The notes: generated from the letters alone by a model not told the origin. 64,000 bases of DNA from Acidovorax sp. NCPPB 4044 (GCF_028069655.1 NZ_JAMCOS010000001.1:4246001-4310000), one strand, 5' to 3'. Positions 43,869 through 54,968 are shown, counted from the stretch's first letter. Made by a program: numbers and translations.

Positions 43869-45350
43869 TCAGCGCGCCCCCACGCGCCCCACCAGCCCCT
43901 CGCTCGCTGCGTTCATCCCCACCACCTCCACCGTGCACCCGTGGTGCTGCAGCCGCAGCACCACCTTCTCCAGCGCGGCGACGGCGGTGATGTCCCAGAA
44001 GTGGGCGCGCGAGACGTCGATGCGCACCGGCCGGCCCTCGGCTGCAAGGATGTCGAAGGCGTCGATGAAGGCATCGGCCGAGGCGAAGAACACCTGCCCC
44101 GCCACGTGCCATGTGCGCAGGCCCGTGGCGGCGTCGTCCTCGGCGCGCACGTCGAGCAGGCGGGCCACCTTGAAGGCGAAGAACACGCCGCTCAGCACCA
44201 CGCCCACGGCCACGCCGGCCGCGAGGTTGTGGGTGCCCAGCGTGACGGCCACGGTGGCCAGCATGACGGCGCTGGAAGTGCGCGGATGCCGCACCAGCGT
44301 GCGCAGCGAGGCCCAGTCGAAGGTGGAGGCAGACACCATCACCATGATGGCCACCAGCGCGATCACCGGCACGCGCGACACCCAGTCCTTGAGCGCCACC
44401 ATGAGGATGAGCAGGAACACGCCCGCGAACAGCGTGGAGAGCCGCCCCCGGCCGCCGTATTTCACGTTGCCCACGGCCTGGCCGATCATTCCGCAGCCCG
44501 CGATGCCGCCGAACAGGCTGGCGGCGATGTTGGCCAGGCCCAGGCCCGCGCATTCGCGGTTCTTGTCGCTGGGTGTGTCGGTCATCTCGTCCACCACGGC
44601 GGCCGTGAGCACGGATTCGAGCAGCCCCACGAAAGCGATGGCGAGCGCCGGCAGCGCGATGGCGCGCAGCGTCTCCAGCGTGAACGGCACGCCCGGCAGC
44701 GCAAAGGCGGGCAGCGCATCGGGCAGTGTGCCGAGGTCGGCCACGGTGGGCAGCAGCAGCCCCATGCCGGAGGCCAGCGCGGTGAGCGCCACCACGCACA
44801 CCAGCGGCGAGGGGACGGCCGTGAGCACGCGCCAGCCCAGCCAGGCGCCCAGGCGCGGCAGGCCGTAGATGATGGCCAGCCCCAGCGCCAGCATCGCCCA
44901 GGTCAGGGCACTGGCGCCGCGCAGGTGCGGCCACTGCGCCGAGAAGATCAGCACGGCCAGCGCATTCACGAAGCCCGTGCGCACCGAGCTGGAGACGAAA
45001 CGCACCAGCACGCCCATGCGCAACAGCCCGAACGCCAGTTGCACCGCGCCGGCCAGCAGCCCCGCCGCGAACAGGTGGCCGATGCCGTGCGACTGCACCA
45101 GCGGCGCGGCCACCAGCGCCACCGAGCCCGCGGCCGCCGACACCATCGCCGGGCGCCCGCCCGCGAAGGCGATCACGAGGCTGATGACGAACGAGGCGAA
45201 CAGTCCCACCGACGGATCGACGCCCGCGACGAACGAGAACGCGATCACCTCGGGAATCAGCGCGAAGGTGGCGACCGCGCCGGCGAGCAGCTCGCGCGGG
45301 ACGCTGGGCGCCCATTCGGCGCGCAGGCGCGCCAGGAAGGAAGAAGTCAT
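43869..45350 (-). CDS. SulP-family anion transporter with STAS domain
   Basis: 493 residues; the ATG at 45350 begins MTSSFLARLRAEWAPSVPRELLAGAV. About 12 to 14 membrane helices with the SulP segments FALIPEVIAFSFVAGVDPSVGL and GLANIAASLFGGIAGCGMIGQAVGNVKYGG, then a C-terminal STAS domain (residues 405-490, RIDVSRAHFWDITAVAALEKVV). It is an inner-membrane sulfate, bicarbonate or related anion importer; the substrate cannot be told. It lies directly outside the insertion sequence. Confidence 0.92.
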   Translation of the reverse strand: MTSSFLARLRAEWAPSVPRELLAGAVATFALIPEVIAFSFVAGVDPSVGLFASFVISLVIAFAGGRPAMVSAAAGSVALVAAPLVQSHGIGHLFAAGLLAGAVQLAFGLLRMGVLVRFVSSSVRTGFVNALAVLIFSAQWPHLRGASALTWAMLALGLAIIYGLPRLGAWLGWRVLTAVPSPLVCVVALTALASGMGLLLPTVADLGTLPDALPAFALPGVPFTLETLRAIALPALAIAFVGLLESVLTAAVVDEMTDTPSDKNRECAGLGLANIAASLFGGIAGCGMIGQAVGNVKYGGRGRLSTLFAGVFLLILMVALKDWVSRVPVIALVAIMVMVSASTFDWASLRTLVRHPRTSSAVMLATVAVTLGTHNLAAGVAVGVVLSGVFFAFKVARLLDVRAEDDAATGLRTWHVAGQVFFASADAFIDAFDILAAEGRPVRIDVSRAHFWDITAVAALEKVVLRLQHHGCTVEVVGMNAASEGLVGRVGAR

Positions 45351-45387
45351 GTGCAAAGCGATGCCGGGGCGCCTCAGGGGCAAGCCC

Positions 45388-46239
<852 letters not shown>

Positions 46240-46497
46240 GGGGGAAAGCTCCTGGCGCGGCGGGCGCGGGCAGTGTCGGGGGAAAAAAGGACGGGTCGGG
46301 AGGTCTGTGCGGGAGCGGCGGATGCGGCGGGCCGGGGCCGTTCACCCCGGCACCGCGCGGCGCGGGTCGGCCGGCCGCCGGGGCCGCCCGGCAGGAAGGC
46401 ACCCTCTATGATGCCGCCGCGGCGGGCCTGGCCCGCATCGCGCTCCGAGGCGGCGAGTGTAGCCGCGCGCCCCGTTTTCCTCCTCTTTTCCGCCCAC

Positions 46498-47343
46498 ATG
46501 CCCGCCCTGCCACCCGCACCCGCCTCCACGCCCGCACCTGCCGCTGCCGCGGCCTCCCCCGACTGGGCGGCCTTCCTGCGCGAGTGGCTGCCCGCGCAGA
46601 CGGCCAACGTGCAGCGCTACACGCTGGAGGGCACCCAGGTCTGGCTCAAGCGGGCGGCCCCCGCGCGCGGGCCCGGCCGGCACCGCGCCATGGCGCTGCT
46701 CGCGCGGCTCCTGCGCCTGCCGGTGCTGCGGCCCGTGCCCACGCCGGGCGGGGCCGAGGGCATCGCCATCGAAGTACGGCGCCTGCGCGCCCTGGCGGCG
46801 CTGGGCCTGCGCGTGCCCGAGGTGCTGGCCGCGCGCGCGGACGGCTTCCTCATGCGCGACCTGGGCCGGCCCGGCGAGGAAACCCATTCGCTGGGCAACG
46901 AGATCGACCATGCCGTCGCGCAGGGCCCCCAGGCCGTGCTCGCGCTCTGGCGCCAGGGCCTGGCGGCCATCGCCGAAGTGCATGCGCGCGGCACCTGCCT
47001 GAGCCAGGCCTTCGCGCGCAACCTCGTGCGTTGCCCCGACGGCGTGGTGGGCTACCTCGACTTCGAGGACGACCCCGCCGCCACCCTGCCCCTGCCCGCC
47101 TGCCAGGCCCGCGACCTGCTCTGCTACGCCCATTCCACCGGCCTCTACCTGCGGGCATCCGGCGCCCTCCCCGCCGCCCGCACCGAAACCGCCACCTGGC
47201 TCGCCACGCGCGACCCGGCCCTGCGCGCCGCGATGCAAGACACCGTGCGCCGCCTCGCCTGGCTGCGCCGCCTCCCCACGGACCGCCGCTGGGGCCGCGA
47301 CCTGCAGCGCGTGCGCGCCGCCTACGACCTGCTGGCCCCGTAG
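46498..47343 (+). CDS. Kinase-fold protein with altered catalytic loop
   Basis: 281 residues, resembling BUD32/lipopolysaccharide-kinase-like small kinases: VWLKR with Lys51, Glu92 in IEVRRLRAL, the hinge FLMRDLG and DFEDD at 188-192 in place of DFG. The catalytic loop reads HARGTCLSQAFARN (162-175), with Gln where the HGD-type Asp should be, though the metal-binding Asn175 is kept. It may be an inactive or unusual kinase. The N-terminal 20 residues are a low-complexity Ala/Pro stretch. No signal peptide; the target is unknown. Confidence 0.7.
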   Translation: MPALPPAPASTPAPAAAAASPDWAAFLREWLPAQTANVQRYTLEGTQVWLKRAAPARGPGRHRAMALLARLLRLPVLRPVPTPGGAEGIAIEVRRLRALAALGLRVPEVLAARADGFLMRDLGRPGEETHSLGNEIDHAVAQGPQAVLALWRQGLAAIAEVHARGTCLSQAFARNLVRCPDGVVGYLDFEDDPAATLPLPACQARDLLCYAHSTGLYLRASGALPAARTETATWLATRDPALRAAMQDTVRRLAWLRRLPTDRRWGRDLQRVRAAYDLLAP

Positions 47344-47559
47344 CCCACGCAACCCGGACTCAACCGCCGGGCTTTACCAGGCAGCAGGGAGCGCGGCCCA
47401 CGCCGCCCCACGCCCTCGACCGGTCGGAAGGCCGCGGAGCAGGCCAAGCCAGCACACGCCGTGGATCGGGCTCCGCCCGTCCACCAGCGTGGCCCCCCTT
47501 CCCGCAGTGCGCAGCACTGCGAGAGAAGGGTGGGAGCGGCGCAGCCGCTCGGGGGGTTG

Positions 47560-48861
47560 TCACTCTTCGTTCGTCCAATCCACCTGCGCCCCCAGGCTGC
47601 GCAGGTTCTCCACGAAGCGCGGGTGCGCGCGGCGGATCGGCGCCGCATGGCGGATCTCCGAGCGGCCGGGGATGCTGGCCGCCACCATGAAGAGCGCGAT
47701 CGCCACGCGGATGATGTAGGGGCTCTCGACCACGGCCGGCGCGAGTGCCTGCCCGCCGAAGGTCACGATGCGGTGCGGGTCGGACGAGAACACATGTGCG
47801 CCGAATTTCGACAGCTCTCCCGTCCAGCCGAGCGCACCGTCGTACACCTTGTTCCAGAACATCGCGTTGCCCTCCGCGCGCACGCCCAGGGCGATGAAGA
47901 TGGGCAGCAGGTCCACCGGGAAGTACGGCCAGGGCGCCGCCTCCACCTTGGTGAGCGTGTTGCCCGTGAAGGGCTGCTGCACCGCGAGCGGGCCCGCGCG
48001 GCGCACGCGCGACCAGCCGTCCTCGTGCGCGACCTCGACGCCGAACTTCGCGAACGTGCGGTCGATGAGCGGGAAGTTCTCGGGCGCGCTGTTGCGCACC
48101 ACCACGTCGCCGCCCGTGATCGCGCCCAGCGCGAGGAACGTGGTGATCTCGTGGAAGTCCTCGTCGAAGCGGAATTCGCCCCCGCCCAGTGGCATGCCGC
48201 CCTCCACCGTGAGCCGCGAGGTGCCGATGCCCTCGATGCGCACGCCCAGCAGGCGCATGAAGCGGCAGAACTCCTGCACGTGCGGTTCCGAGGCCGCATT
48301 GGTGAGCGTGGAGCGGCCCGGCGCGCTGGCCGCGCACAGCACGAAGTTCTCGGTGGTGGTGACCGAGGCGTAGTCGAGCCAGTGGTCGGTGGGCGCCAGC
48401 GCGCCGTCGCGCCGCACGAGCAGCGAGCCCTCGGCGCGCTCCACGCCGGCACCGAAGCGGCGGAACACGTCCACGTGCGGGTCGATCTCGCGCACGCCCA
48501 GCGTGCAGCCCTTCACGTTGTCCTCCAGCCGCGCCACGCCGAAGCGCGCGAGCAGCGGCGGCACCAGCATGATCGACGAGCGCATCTCCTCGGGCAGCCG
48601 GTGCGAGGCCGCGTCGAAGACCGTGCCCTCGTGGTGCAGCTCCAGCGTGCCGGTGGCGTGGTCCATCCGCACCGTGCTGCCGAGCGCGCGGAAGATGTCG
48701 AGGATCTTGCGCACGTCGGTGATGTCGGGCACGCCCAGCAGCCGCAGGGGCTCGCGCGTGAGCAGCGTGGCGCACAGCACGGGCAGCACCGCGTTCTTGT
48801 TGGCCGAAGGGGTGATGCGGCCGCGCAGGGGCGTGCCGCCGTGGACGATGAGGTTGGACAT
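47560..48861 (-). CDS. MurA-like UDP-GlcNAc 1-carboxyvinyltransferase
   Basis: 433 residues, EPSP/MurA fold. The enolpyruvyl-binding Lys-Asn pair in SANKNAVLPVL, the catalytic-loop Cys in KGCTLGVREIDPH and the Asp of FPVDLLPIF are present. Its divergence from standard MurA (shorter loops, altered GGEF..EDFHEITTFL segment) suggests a paralogue and not the housekeeping copy, which in betaproteobacteria usually sits near hisG. The substrate could be MurA's own or a related UDP-sugar. Start ATG 48861. Confidence 0.8.
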   Translation of the reverse strand: MSNLIVHGGTPLRGRITPSANKNAVLPVLCATLLTREPLRLLGVPDITDVRKILDIFRALGSTVRMDHATGTLELHHEGTVFDAASHRLPEEMRSSIMLVPPLLARFGVARLEDNVKGCTLGVREIDPHVDVFRRFGAGVERAEGSLLVRRDGALAPTDHWLDYASVTTTENFVLCAASAPGRSTLTNAASEPHVQEFCRFMRLLGVRIEGIGTSRLTVEGGMPLGGGEFRFDEDFHEITTFLALGAITGGDVVVRNSAPENFPLIDRTFAKFGVEVAHEDGWSRVRRAGPLAVQQPFTGNTLTKVEAAPWPYFPVDLLPIFIALGVRAEGNAMFWNKVYDGALGWTGELSKFGAHVFSSDPHRIVTFGGQALAPAVVESPYIIRVAIALFMVAASIPGRSEIRHAAPIRRAHPRFVENLRSLGAQVDWTNEE

Positions 48862-49142
48862 GGGAAGGGGGAGAAGCGCAGCGGGAGGAAAGGGAGACAG
48901 CGTGAGGGCGCAGGGGCGCAGGGCAAAAACCCTGCGCGACGGGCCGGGCGTGCACGCGCCAGGCGGCACTTTAGCGCCTGGCGGGCCGGGCGGCACGGCA
49001 CGGCATTCCGCACGCCGGTGCGCGGGGGGTGTCGGGGGCGTTTCCGTAGCCGGGCGTAGCCCGCGTCCGACAGCAGCGCTGCAGTGCCCCGCCTATCGTG
49101 CCCTCAGCGGGCCTCCACCGTGTGCCCGAGAACAACGACTAC

Positions 49143-51116
49143 ATGCCCTCCCCTGCCACTGCCGACGCCTCCTCCGGCCCCGCGCCCCGCGCGGAATCTC
49201 CCTCCGCCGACGACGCGCCCCGGCGCGCGCCGGCCCTCTCCAAGGCCGCATGGCGGCAGTTCATGCATGTGGCCAAGCCCTATTGGCAGGGCGACAAGAA
49301 GGTCGCCGCGTGGTCGCTCCTGGGGTTGCTCGTGCTGCTGATGCTGTGCGAGACACAGCTGGCGGTGATGCTGATCGACCGCACGGGCGAGATGACCTCC
49401 GCGCTCGCCGCCAAGGACAGCGACCGCTTCTGGGGGGCCGTGCGCACCTGTCTGATCGTGCTGGCCTTCGCCGTGCCGGTGTACGCGTTCTACTACTACA
49501 TGCGCGACGCCTTCGCCAACCACTGGCGGCGCTGGCTCACGCACCGCTTCCTCGACGGCTACCTGGGCGGGCGCCGCTACTACGACCTGACGGCCCAGGG
49601 CGTGATCGACAACCCCGACCAGCGCATCAGCGAAGACATCAACACCTTCACGGGCCGCTCCACGCACTTCCTGCTGATCTTCGTGGGCGCGCTCATGCAG
49701 CTGGTGGCGTTCAGCGCAGTGCTGTGGTCGATCTCGCGCGTGCTGGTGGGCTTCCTGGCCGTGTACGCGCTGGTCGGCACGGTGGTGGCGCTGTATGTGT
49801 TCGGCGCGCCGCTGATCCGGCTGAACTTCTGGCAGCTGCGGCGCGAGGCGGACTTCCGCTTCGGGCTCATGCGGCTGCGCGAGAACGCCGAGTCGATCGC
49901 GTTCTACCGCGGCGAGGCGCAGGAACGCGCGCAGCTCGACCACCGCTTCCAGGCCGTGTTCAACAACTATGCCCGGCTCATCAAGCGGCAGCGCTCGCTC
50001 AACCTCTTCCAGCGCGCGTTCAGCCAGCTCACGGTGGTGATCCCCAGCATCATCCTGGCCGATGCCGTGCTCTCGGGCGACATGGAGGTGGGCCGCGCGA
50101 TCCAGGCGGGCGGCGCCTTCGCGGCCGTGCTGGCGGCGGTCTCGCTGATCGTGGACAACTTCGAGAGCCTGAGCCGGTTCGTGGCCGGCATCGGCCGGCT
50201 GGACACCCTGGGGCAGGCGCTGCTGGGCGAGACCGGGCGCGAGGAGCCGCAGGAGCCCGAGGCCGCCTCCGCGGCCCGCAAGCTGCGCCGACGCCAGCGG
50301 CTGGAGCGCCTGCGCGCCCGCGCAGGCGGCAAGGGCAAGGTCAAGCGGGCCCAGCCGAAGACCGAGACCCCGGCACAGGGCACCGGCGCGGCAGGCCCCG
50401 CGACAGCCGGCACCGAGGCATCCGCCCCGCCGGACCCCGGCACCGAGATCGAAGCGCGCGAAGGCGACCGCTTCGCGATCGAGGGGCTGACGCTCTACAC
50501 GCCGCAGTTCGCCCGCCTGCTGGTGCGCGACCTCTCGCTGGAACTCGAGCCCGGCGACGCGCTGCTGATCACCGGCCCGAGCGGCTGCGGCAAGAGTTCG
50601 CTGCTGCGCGCCATCGCCGGCCTGTGGCGCACGGGCGAGGGCGTGGTCCACCACCCCCCGCTGGCGGAGCTGTTCTTCCTGCCGCAGCGGCCGTACATGC
50701 AGGCCGGCACGCTGCGCAGCCAGATGCTCTACCCCGAGCGCGAGACCTCGCTCACCGACGACGACCTGCTGCAATTGCTGCGCGACGTGCACCTGCCCGA
50801 GCTGGCCGACCGCGTGGGCGGGCTCGATGCCACGCGCGACTGGGAAAAGCAGCTGTCGATCGGCGAGCAGCAGCGCCTGGCCTTCGCCCGGGTGCTGGTG
50901 CGCCAGCCGCGCATCGTGATCCTGGACGAGGCCACCAGCGCGCTCGACAGCGCCAACGAAGCCGCCCTGTACGAGCGCGTGCGCGCCAGCGGGGCCTCGA
51001 TCATCAGCATCGCCCACCGCCCCGCCGTGCTGGCGCACCACACGCACGTGCTGCTGCTCACGGGCGACGGCGGCTGGTCCGTGCACGCGGCGGAGGGTTT
51101 CGAGTTCGCCGACTGA
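49143..51116 (+). CDS. SbmA/BacA-like ABC transporter, fused membrane and ATPase domains
   Basis: 657 residues from ATG 49143 (a GTG at 49098 would add 15). Five to six membrane helices form an SbmA/BacA-type domain (NPDQRISEDINTFT, FWQLRREADFRFGLMRLREN..ESIAFYRGE). A charged linker at 375-440 follows, then an ABC ATPase: Walker A GPSGCGKSS, signature LSIGEQQR, Walker B RIVILDEATSALD. Such proteins import peptides or vitamin B12-like compounds, or export very-long-chain acyl groups; BacA relatives matter in host association. Divergent from the MurA-like gene. Confidence 0.9.
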   Translation: MPSPATADASSGPAPRAESPSADDAPRRAPALSKAAWRQFMHVAKPYWQGDKKVAAWSLLGLLVLLMLCETQLAVMLIDRTGEMTSALAAKDSDRFWGAVRTCLIVLAFAVPVYAFYYYMRDAFANHWRRWLTHRFLDGYLGGRRYYDLTAQGVIDNPDQRISEDINTFTGRSTHFLLIFVGALMQLVAFSAVLWSISRVLVGFLAVYALVGTVVALYVFGAPLIRLNFWQLRREADFRFGLMRLRENAESIAFYRGEAQERAQLDHRFQAVFNNYARLIKRQRSLNLFQRAFSQLTVVIPSIILADAVLSGDMEVGRAIQAGGAFAAVLAAVSLIVDNFESLSRFVAGIGRLDTLGQALLGETGREEPQEPEAASAARKLRRRQRLERLRARAGGKGKVKRAQPKTETPAQGTGAAGPATAGTEASAPPDPGTEIEAREGDRFAIEGLTLYTPQFARLLVRDLSLELEPGDALLITGPSGCGKSSLLRAIAGLWRTGEGVVHHPPLAELFFLPQRPYMQAGTLRSQMLYPERETSLTDDDLLQLLRDVHLPELADRVGGLDATRDWEKQLSIGEQQRLAFARVLVRQPRIVILDEATSALDSANEAALYERVRASGASIISIAHRPAVLAHHTHVLLLTGDGGWSVHAAEGFEFAD

Positions 51117-51154
51117 GCAAGCGGGTGCGCCGGGCCCGCGGGCCCGGCCCCGCG

Positions 51155-51649
51155 TCAGGCGGGTTCGGGCTGCGGCGCGGCGGTGTCCGGTTCCAGCACC
51201 AGGGCCGTCGCCACGTGCGCGCCCAGGGCCAGCAGGCGCTTTCGCATGCAGATCACGGCCTTGTCCTTGGAGAGCAGGATCGCGCGGTGCGCCGCGGCGA
51301 GGTCGATGAATTTCTGGTCGTCCGCGTCCTTGCAGACATACGCCACGCGCGGCGCGGTCTCCACCAGGCGGGCCTGCGCGTCGAAGGCGGCCAGCACCCG
51401 CGCCGCGTCCACGCGGTAGTAGTCCATGCGCGAGACGATGTGCGGGTAGGCCAGCACGCGCTCCAGTTCGTCGCGCATCACCTGCGTCGCGATCCAGGCC
51501 AGGCGCCCCTCGGCCAGCAGCGCGCGCAGGGGGGCCGTGGCGGGATCGGAGAAGACCATCAGGTCCAGCGCCACGTTGGTGTCCACCACCACGGGACGCG
51601 GCGGCTCGCCGGGCACGGCCCCGGCGGGCAGGCGCAGCTCAACCTTCAT
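51155..51649 (-). CDS. PIN-domain ribonuclease-like protein
   Basis: 164 residues with a PIN domain: VVVDTNVALDLMVF (first acidic residue), a central Glu in MRDELERVLAYP, and DADDQKFIDLAAAH as the last acidic cluster. All four expected acidic residues seem present. No antitoxin-like small gene stands before it, so it is of the stand-alone PIN (PilT N-terminal) kind and not a VapC pair. It overlaps the methyltransferase gene upstream by 11 bases. Confidence 0.85.
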   Translation of the reverse strand: MKVELRLPAGAVPGEPPRPVVVDTNVALDLMVFSDPATAPLRALLAEGRLAWIATQVMRDELERVLAYPHIVSRMDYYRVDAARVLAAFDAQARLVETAPRVAYVCKDADDQKFIDLAAAHRAILLSKDKAVICMRKRLLALGAHVATALVLEPDTAAPQPEPA

Positions 51650-52961
51650 GGCGGCCGGTGCCTTCCGCGGGCGGCGTAGCGGGCGCGGCGGGCGCACGCT
51701 CGCGGGCCGTGCCCTGCACCATGTCGAAACGGAACAGCCGGCATTCGATGGGGCCGTTCCACATCGGCACGCGGCGCGACTCCTTCAGGCGCATGCGGCC
51801 GGGCAGCTTGAGGTCGGGCGTGAGCATCCAGGCCTGCCAGCCGGCGAAATGCTTCTTCCAGTGCGTGGCGAGGCGGGTGAAGAACTCGCCCCCGTCGTCG
51901 GTCTGCGCGGTTTCGCGGCCGGCCGCACGCACGGGCTCGGGTGGCTCGCCAGACCGTGCGCTGGCACGCGCCTGCGCGTTCTGGCCGGCGCTGCCGGCGG
52001 CGGCGATGCGCTCGCCGTAGGGCGGGTTGAGCAGCAGGATGCCCGGCGCCTCGCTGGGCGGCATGCGCTGCAGCGCGTCGCCGCCACGCCACTGCACGGC
52101 ACCGGCCACACCCGCACGCTCGGCATTGCGCTGCGCGAAATCCACCATGCGGTGCGAGACGTCCGAGCCGAACAGGCCCACGGCCGCGGGCCGGATGCCG
52201 GCCCGGGCGTCGCCGATCAGCGCCGTCCAGACGTGCGGCTGGTAGGGCAGCAGCTTCTCGAACGCGAAGCGCCGCGTGAGGCCCGGCGGGATGCGGCACG
52301 CCATCTGCGCGGCCTCGATGGGAATGGTACCGCTGCCGCAGCAGGGGTCGTAGAGCGGCAGCGGCGCATCGCCCAGCGGGTCCCAGCCCGTGGCGGCGAT
52401 CATGGCTGCGGCCAGCGTTTCCTTGAGCGGCGCATCGCCCTTGTCTTCGCGCCAGCCGCGCTTGAAGAGCGGCTCGCCCGAGGTGTCGATGTAGACCGTG
52501 GCGCGGTCGGTGGTGAGGTGCAGGTGGATGCGCACGTCCGGGTGCTGCGTGTCCACGTCGGGCCGCACGCCGCCGGCCTTGGCGCGGAAGCGGTCGGCCA
52601 CGGCATCCTTCACGCGCAGCGCGGCAAAGTTCAGGCTATTGAGCGGGCTGTGCTGTGCGGTGACGTCGATGCGGAAGCTCTGGCGCGGCGTGAACCAGAT
52701 CTCCCAGGCCACCTCGCTGGCGATGGCGTAGAGGTCGTTCTCGGAGCGGTACATGCGCTCGGCCAGCTGCACCAGCACGCGCTGGGCCAGCCGGCTGTGC
52801 AGGTTGAGCCGCAGCGCATCGCGCCACGAAGAGCGCACCTGCACGCCGCCGCGCCCGGTGAGCAGGTCGTGCCCGGTGAGGCCCGTGATGTCATGGACCT
52901 CGTCGGCCAGGAAGCCCTCCACGCCGGCGGCGCAGGGCAGAAAGAGTTGCAGTGAGTTCAT
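51639..52961 (-). CDS. RlmL-like 23S rRNA (guanine-N2) methyltransferase
   Basis: 440 residues: N-terminal ferredoxin-like and THUMP domains (LQLFLPCAAGVEGFLADEV; YIDTSGEPLFKRGWRE) and a Rossmann methyltransferase with LYDPCCGSGTIPIEAA and the catalytic NPPYGER. This matches the N-terminal half of E. coli RlmL, which methylates G2445 of 23S rRNA. An Arg/Ala-rich insertion of about 35 residues follows NPPYGER. Upstream codons of the ATG at 52961 are not family-like. Confidence 0.9.
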   Translation of the reverse strand: MNSLQLFLPCAAGVEGFLADEVHDITGLTGHDLLTGRGGVQVRSSWRDALRLNLHSRLAQRVLVQLAERMYRSENDLYAIASEVAWEIWFTPRQSFRIDVTAQHSPLNSLNFAALRVKDAVADRFRAKAGGVRPDVDTQHPDVRIHLHLTTDRATVYIDTSGEPLFKRGWREDKGDAPLKETLAAAMIAATGWDPLGDAPLPLYDPCCGSGTIPIEAAQMACRIPPGLTRRFAFEKLLPYQPHVWTALIGDARAGIRPAAVGLFGSDVSHRMVDFAQRNAERAGVAGAVQWRGGDALQRMPPSEAPGILLLNPPYGERIAAAGSAGQNAQARASARSGEPPEPVRAAGRETAQTDDGGEFFTRLATHWKKHFAGWQAWMLTPDLKLPGRMRLKESRRVPMWNGPIECRLFRFDMVQGTARERAPAAPATPPAEGTGRHEG

Positions 52962-53055
52962 AAGGCAGGTGGGGAGGATACGCGCAGCCCGCGCCCGAAT
53001 CCCCTCGCACTTCTTTCCATATAACGGAACGACTGTATCAATCTGTTGATAATCC

Positions 53056-53083
53056 TCAACAATCGACGATAACCCGCCGATCA
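53056..53083 (+). promoter_or_regulatory. Possible sigma-28 (FliA) promoter of chemoreceptor gene
   Basis: TCAA at 53056-53059 and GCCGATCA at 53076-53083 resemble the FliA elements TAAA and GCCGATAA, with 16 bases between (usual 15). It lies 33 bases before the chemoreceptor ATG at 53116, in an AT-richer stretch. Motility genes are commonly FliA-controlled. Confidence 0.4.
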
Positions 53084-53115
53084 CGTCCTTTTTTCGGTTT
53101 CCATGGAGTCCACCG

Positions 53116-54963
53116 ATGTTCAACAGCCTGCGAGCCCGCCTCATCGGAATCTGCATCGCCATCACCACGCTCTCGCTGGTCGCGCTGGCGCTCGCGACGT
53201 TCTTCGTCGTGCGCAGCAACACCGTGTCGGGGCTGGACGAGCGCATCGGGCAGCTCACGCGCGTGCACGCGGGCGAGCTGGCGGAGTGGGTGAAAGAAAA
53301 GCAGCGCGTCACCGGCTCGATCAAGGGCGCCGCCGGCCAGGCCGAGCCGATTCCCCTCCTGCAGGCCGCCAAGGAGGCCGGGGCCTTCGATGCCACCTTT
53401 CTTTCGTTCGCCGACAAGCGGCACTTCTCCACCGCGCCGCCCCCGCCCGGCTATGACGGCACCTCGCGCGGCTGGTACAAGCAGGCGGCGCAGGCCGGCA
53501 CCGCCGTCGTCACGGCCGCCTACCTCGACGCAGCCTCCGGAAAACTCACGGTCACGTTTGCCGAGCCGGTCGTCGCCGGAGGCCAGGTCCAGGCCGTGGC
53601 GGGCTCGGACATGTTCCTGGACACCGTCATCCGCAAGGTCGCCGGCATCCACCCCCTGCCCAAGAGCTACGGCTTCCTGATCGACGGCCAGTCGAACATC
53701 CTGGCCCACTCCAAGCCGGAACTGGCCCTGAAGCCCGTCACGGCCATCGCCCCCACGCTCGACGCCGCCCTGCTGGCGCGCCTGGCCGCCGATGGCGGAA
53801 GCGCCGATGTCTCCATCGACGGCGCGGACCAGATGCTCTACGCCGCCAAGGTCGAAGGCACCCCCTGGACCCTGGCCATCGCCATCGACCGCGCCGAGGC
53901 CACCCGCCCCGTGCGCGACCTGCTGCAGGTCGCCGCCCTCATCACCATCCTTTGCGTGGCCGTCGCCGTCGGCCTCGTCACCGTCGCCGTCAGCCGCCAG
54001 CTGCGCCGCCTCGCCGTCGTGCGCGACGCCCTGGAGGACATCGCCTCCGGCGAGGGCGACCTCACCCGCCGCCTCGAAACCCACGGCAGCGACGAACTCA
54101 CCCAGATCGCCCGCGCCTTCAACCACTTCGTCGACAAGATCGCCGCCGTGCTCGTGCGCATCCGCGAATCCTCCGAGTCCGTGCGCCTGGCCACCAGCGA
54201 GATCGCCAGCGGCAACCAGGACCTCTCCGGCCGCACCGAGCAGCAGGCCAGCTCCCTGGAGGAAACCGCCGCCGCCATGGAGCAGCTCACCGCCACCGTC
54301 CAGCAGAACGCCGAGAACGCCCGCCAGGCCAACCACCTCGCCGCCAACGCATCGCAGATCGCCGCCCACGGCGGCAGCGTCGTCGGCCAGGTCGTGCAGA
54401 CCATGGGCGGCATCCACACCTCCTCGCGCAAGATCGTGGACATCATCGGCGTCATCGACTCCATCGCCTTCCAGACCAACATCCTCGCCCTCAACGCCGC
54501 CGTCGAGGCCGCCCGCGCCGGCGAGCAGGGCCGCGGCTTCGCCGTCGTCGCCGCCGAGGTCCGCACCCTCGCCCAGCGCTCCGCCTCCGCCGCCAAGGAA
54601 ATCAAGGGCCTCATCGACGACTCCGTCGCCCAGGTCAACGCCGGCAGCCGCCTCGTGCAGGACGCCGGCTCCACCATGCAGGAGGTCGTCGACAGCGTGC
54701 AGCGCGTCACCGCCATCGTGGCCGAGATCAGCAACGCCAGCCAGGAGCAGAGCACAGGCATCGCCGAGATCGGCGGCGCCGTCAGCCAGATGGACCAGAG
54801 CACCCAGCAGAACGCCGCCCTCGTCGAGCAGGCCACCGCCGCCGCGCAGTCCCTGCAGCAGCAGGCCCACCAGCTCGCCGAGGCCGTCGCCGGATTCAAG
54901 CTCGACGCCCACGGCCACGCCGGCCACCGCCCCGCCCTCGGTGCGCCCTCCGGGCGCGCCTGA
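53116..54963 (+). CDS. Methyl-accepting chemotaxis protein, dCache-type sensor (copy A)
   Basis: 615 residues: membrane helix about 9-32, a double-Cache periplasmic sensor ([31 protein letters not shown]), a second helix near 275-297, HAMP, then signalling domain with tip [19 protein letters not shown] near 455-475. No terminal CheR pentapeptide is present. From about residue 236 onward it is identical in protein to copy B; the sensor halves differ. Cache sensors of this kind bind amino or organic acids; the ligand is unknown. Confidence 0.96.
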   Translation: MFNSLRARLIGICIAITTLSLVALALATFFVVRSNTVSGLDERIGQLTRVHAGELAEWVKEKQRVTGSIKGAAGQAEPIPLLQAAKEAGAFDATFLSFADKRHFSTAPPPPGYDGTSRGWYKQAAQAGTAVVTAAYLDAASGKLTVTFAEPVVAGGQVQAVAGSDMFLDTVIRKVAGIHPLPKSYGFLIDGQSNILAHSKPELALKPVTAIAPTLDAALLARLAADGGSADVSIDGADQMLYAAKVEGTPWTLAIAIDRAEATRPVRDLLQVAALITILCVAVAVGLVTVAVSRQLRRLAVVRDALEDIASGEGDLTRRLETHGSDELTQIARAFNHFVDKIAAVLVRIRESSESVRLATSEIASGNQDLSGRTEQQASSLEETAAAMEQLTATVQQNAENARQANHLAANASQIAAHGGSVVGQVVQTMGGIHTSSRKIVDIIGVIDSIAFQTNILALNAAVEAARAGEQGRGFAVVAAEVRTLAQRSASAAKEIKGLIDDSVAQVNAGSRLVQDAGSTMQEVVDSVQRVTAIVAEISNASQEQSTGIAEIGGAVSQMDQSTQQNAALVEQATAAAQSLQQQAHQLAEAVAGFKLDAHGHAGHRPALGAPSGRA

Positions 54964-54968
54964 ACGGC
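53821..54968 (+). repeat. 1148-bp near-identical tract, copy A
   Basis: Matches 55856-57003 at constant offset 2035; by eye three mismatches, all synonymous and all in the first 160 bases. The match runs five bases past the stop codon, then ends abruptly. Confidence 0.93.

Noticed and set aside
51155..51649. VapBC toxin-antitoxin pair
   Set aside because: A PIN domain is present, but the gene before it is an rRNA methyltransferase and no short antitoxin frame with a ribosome site precedes it.
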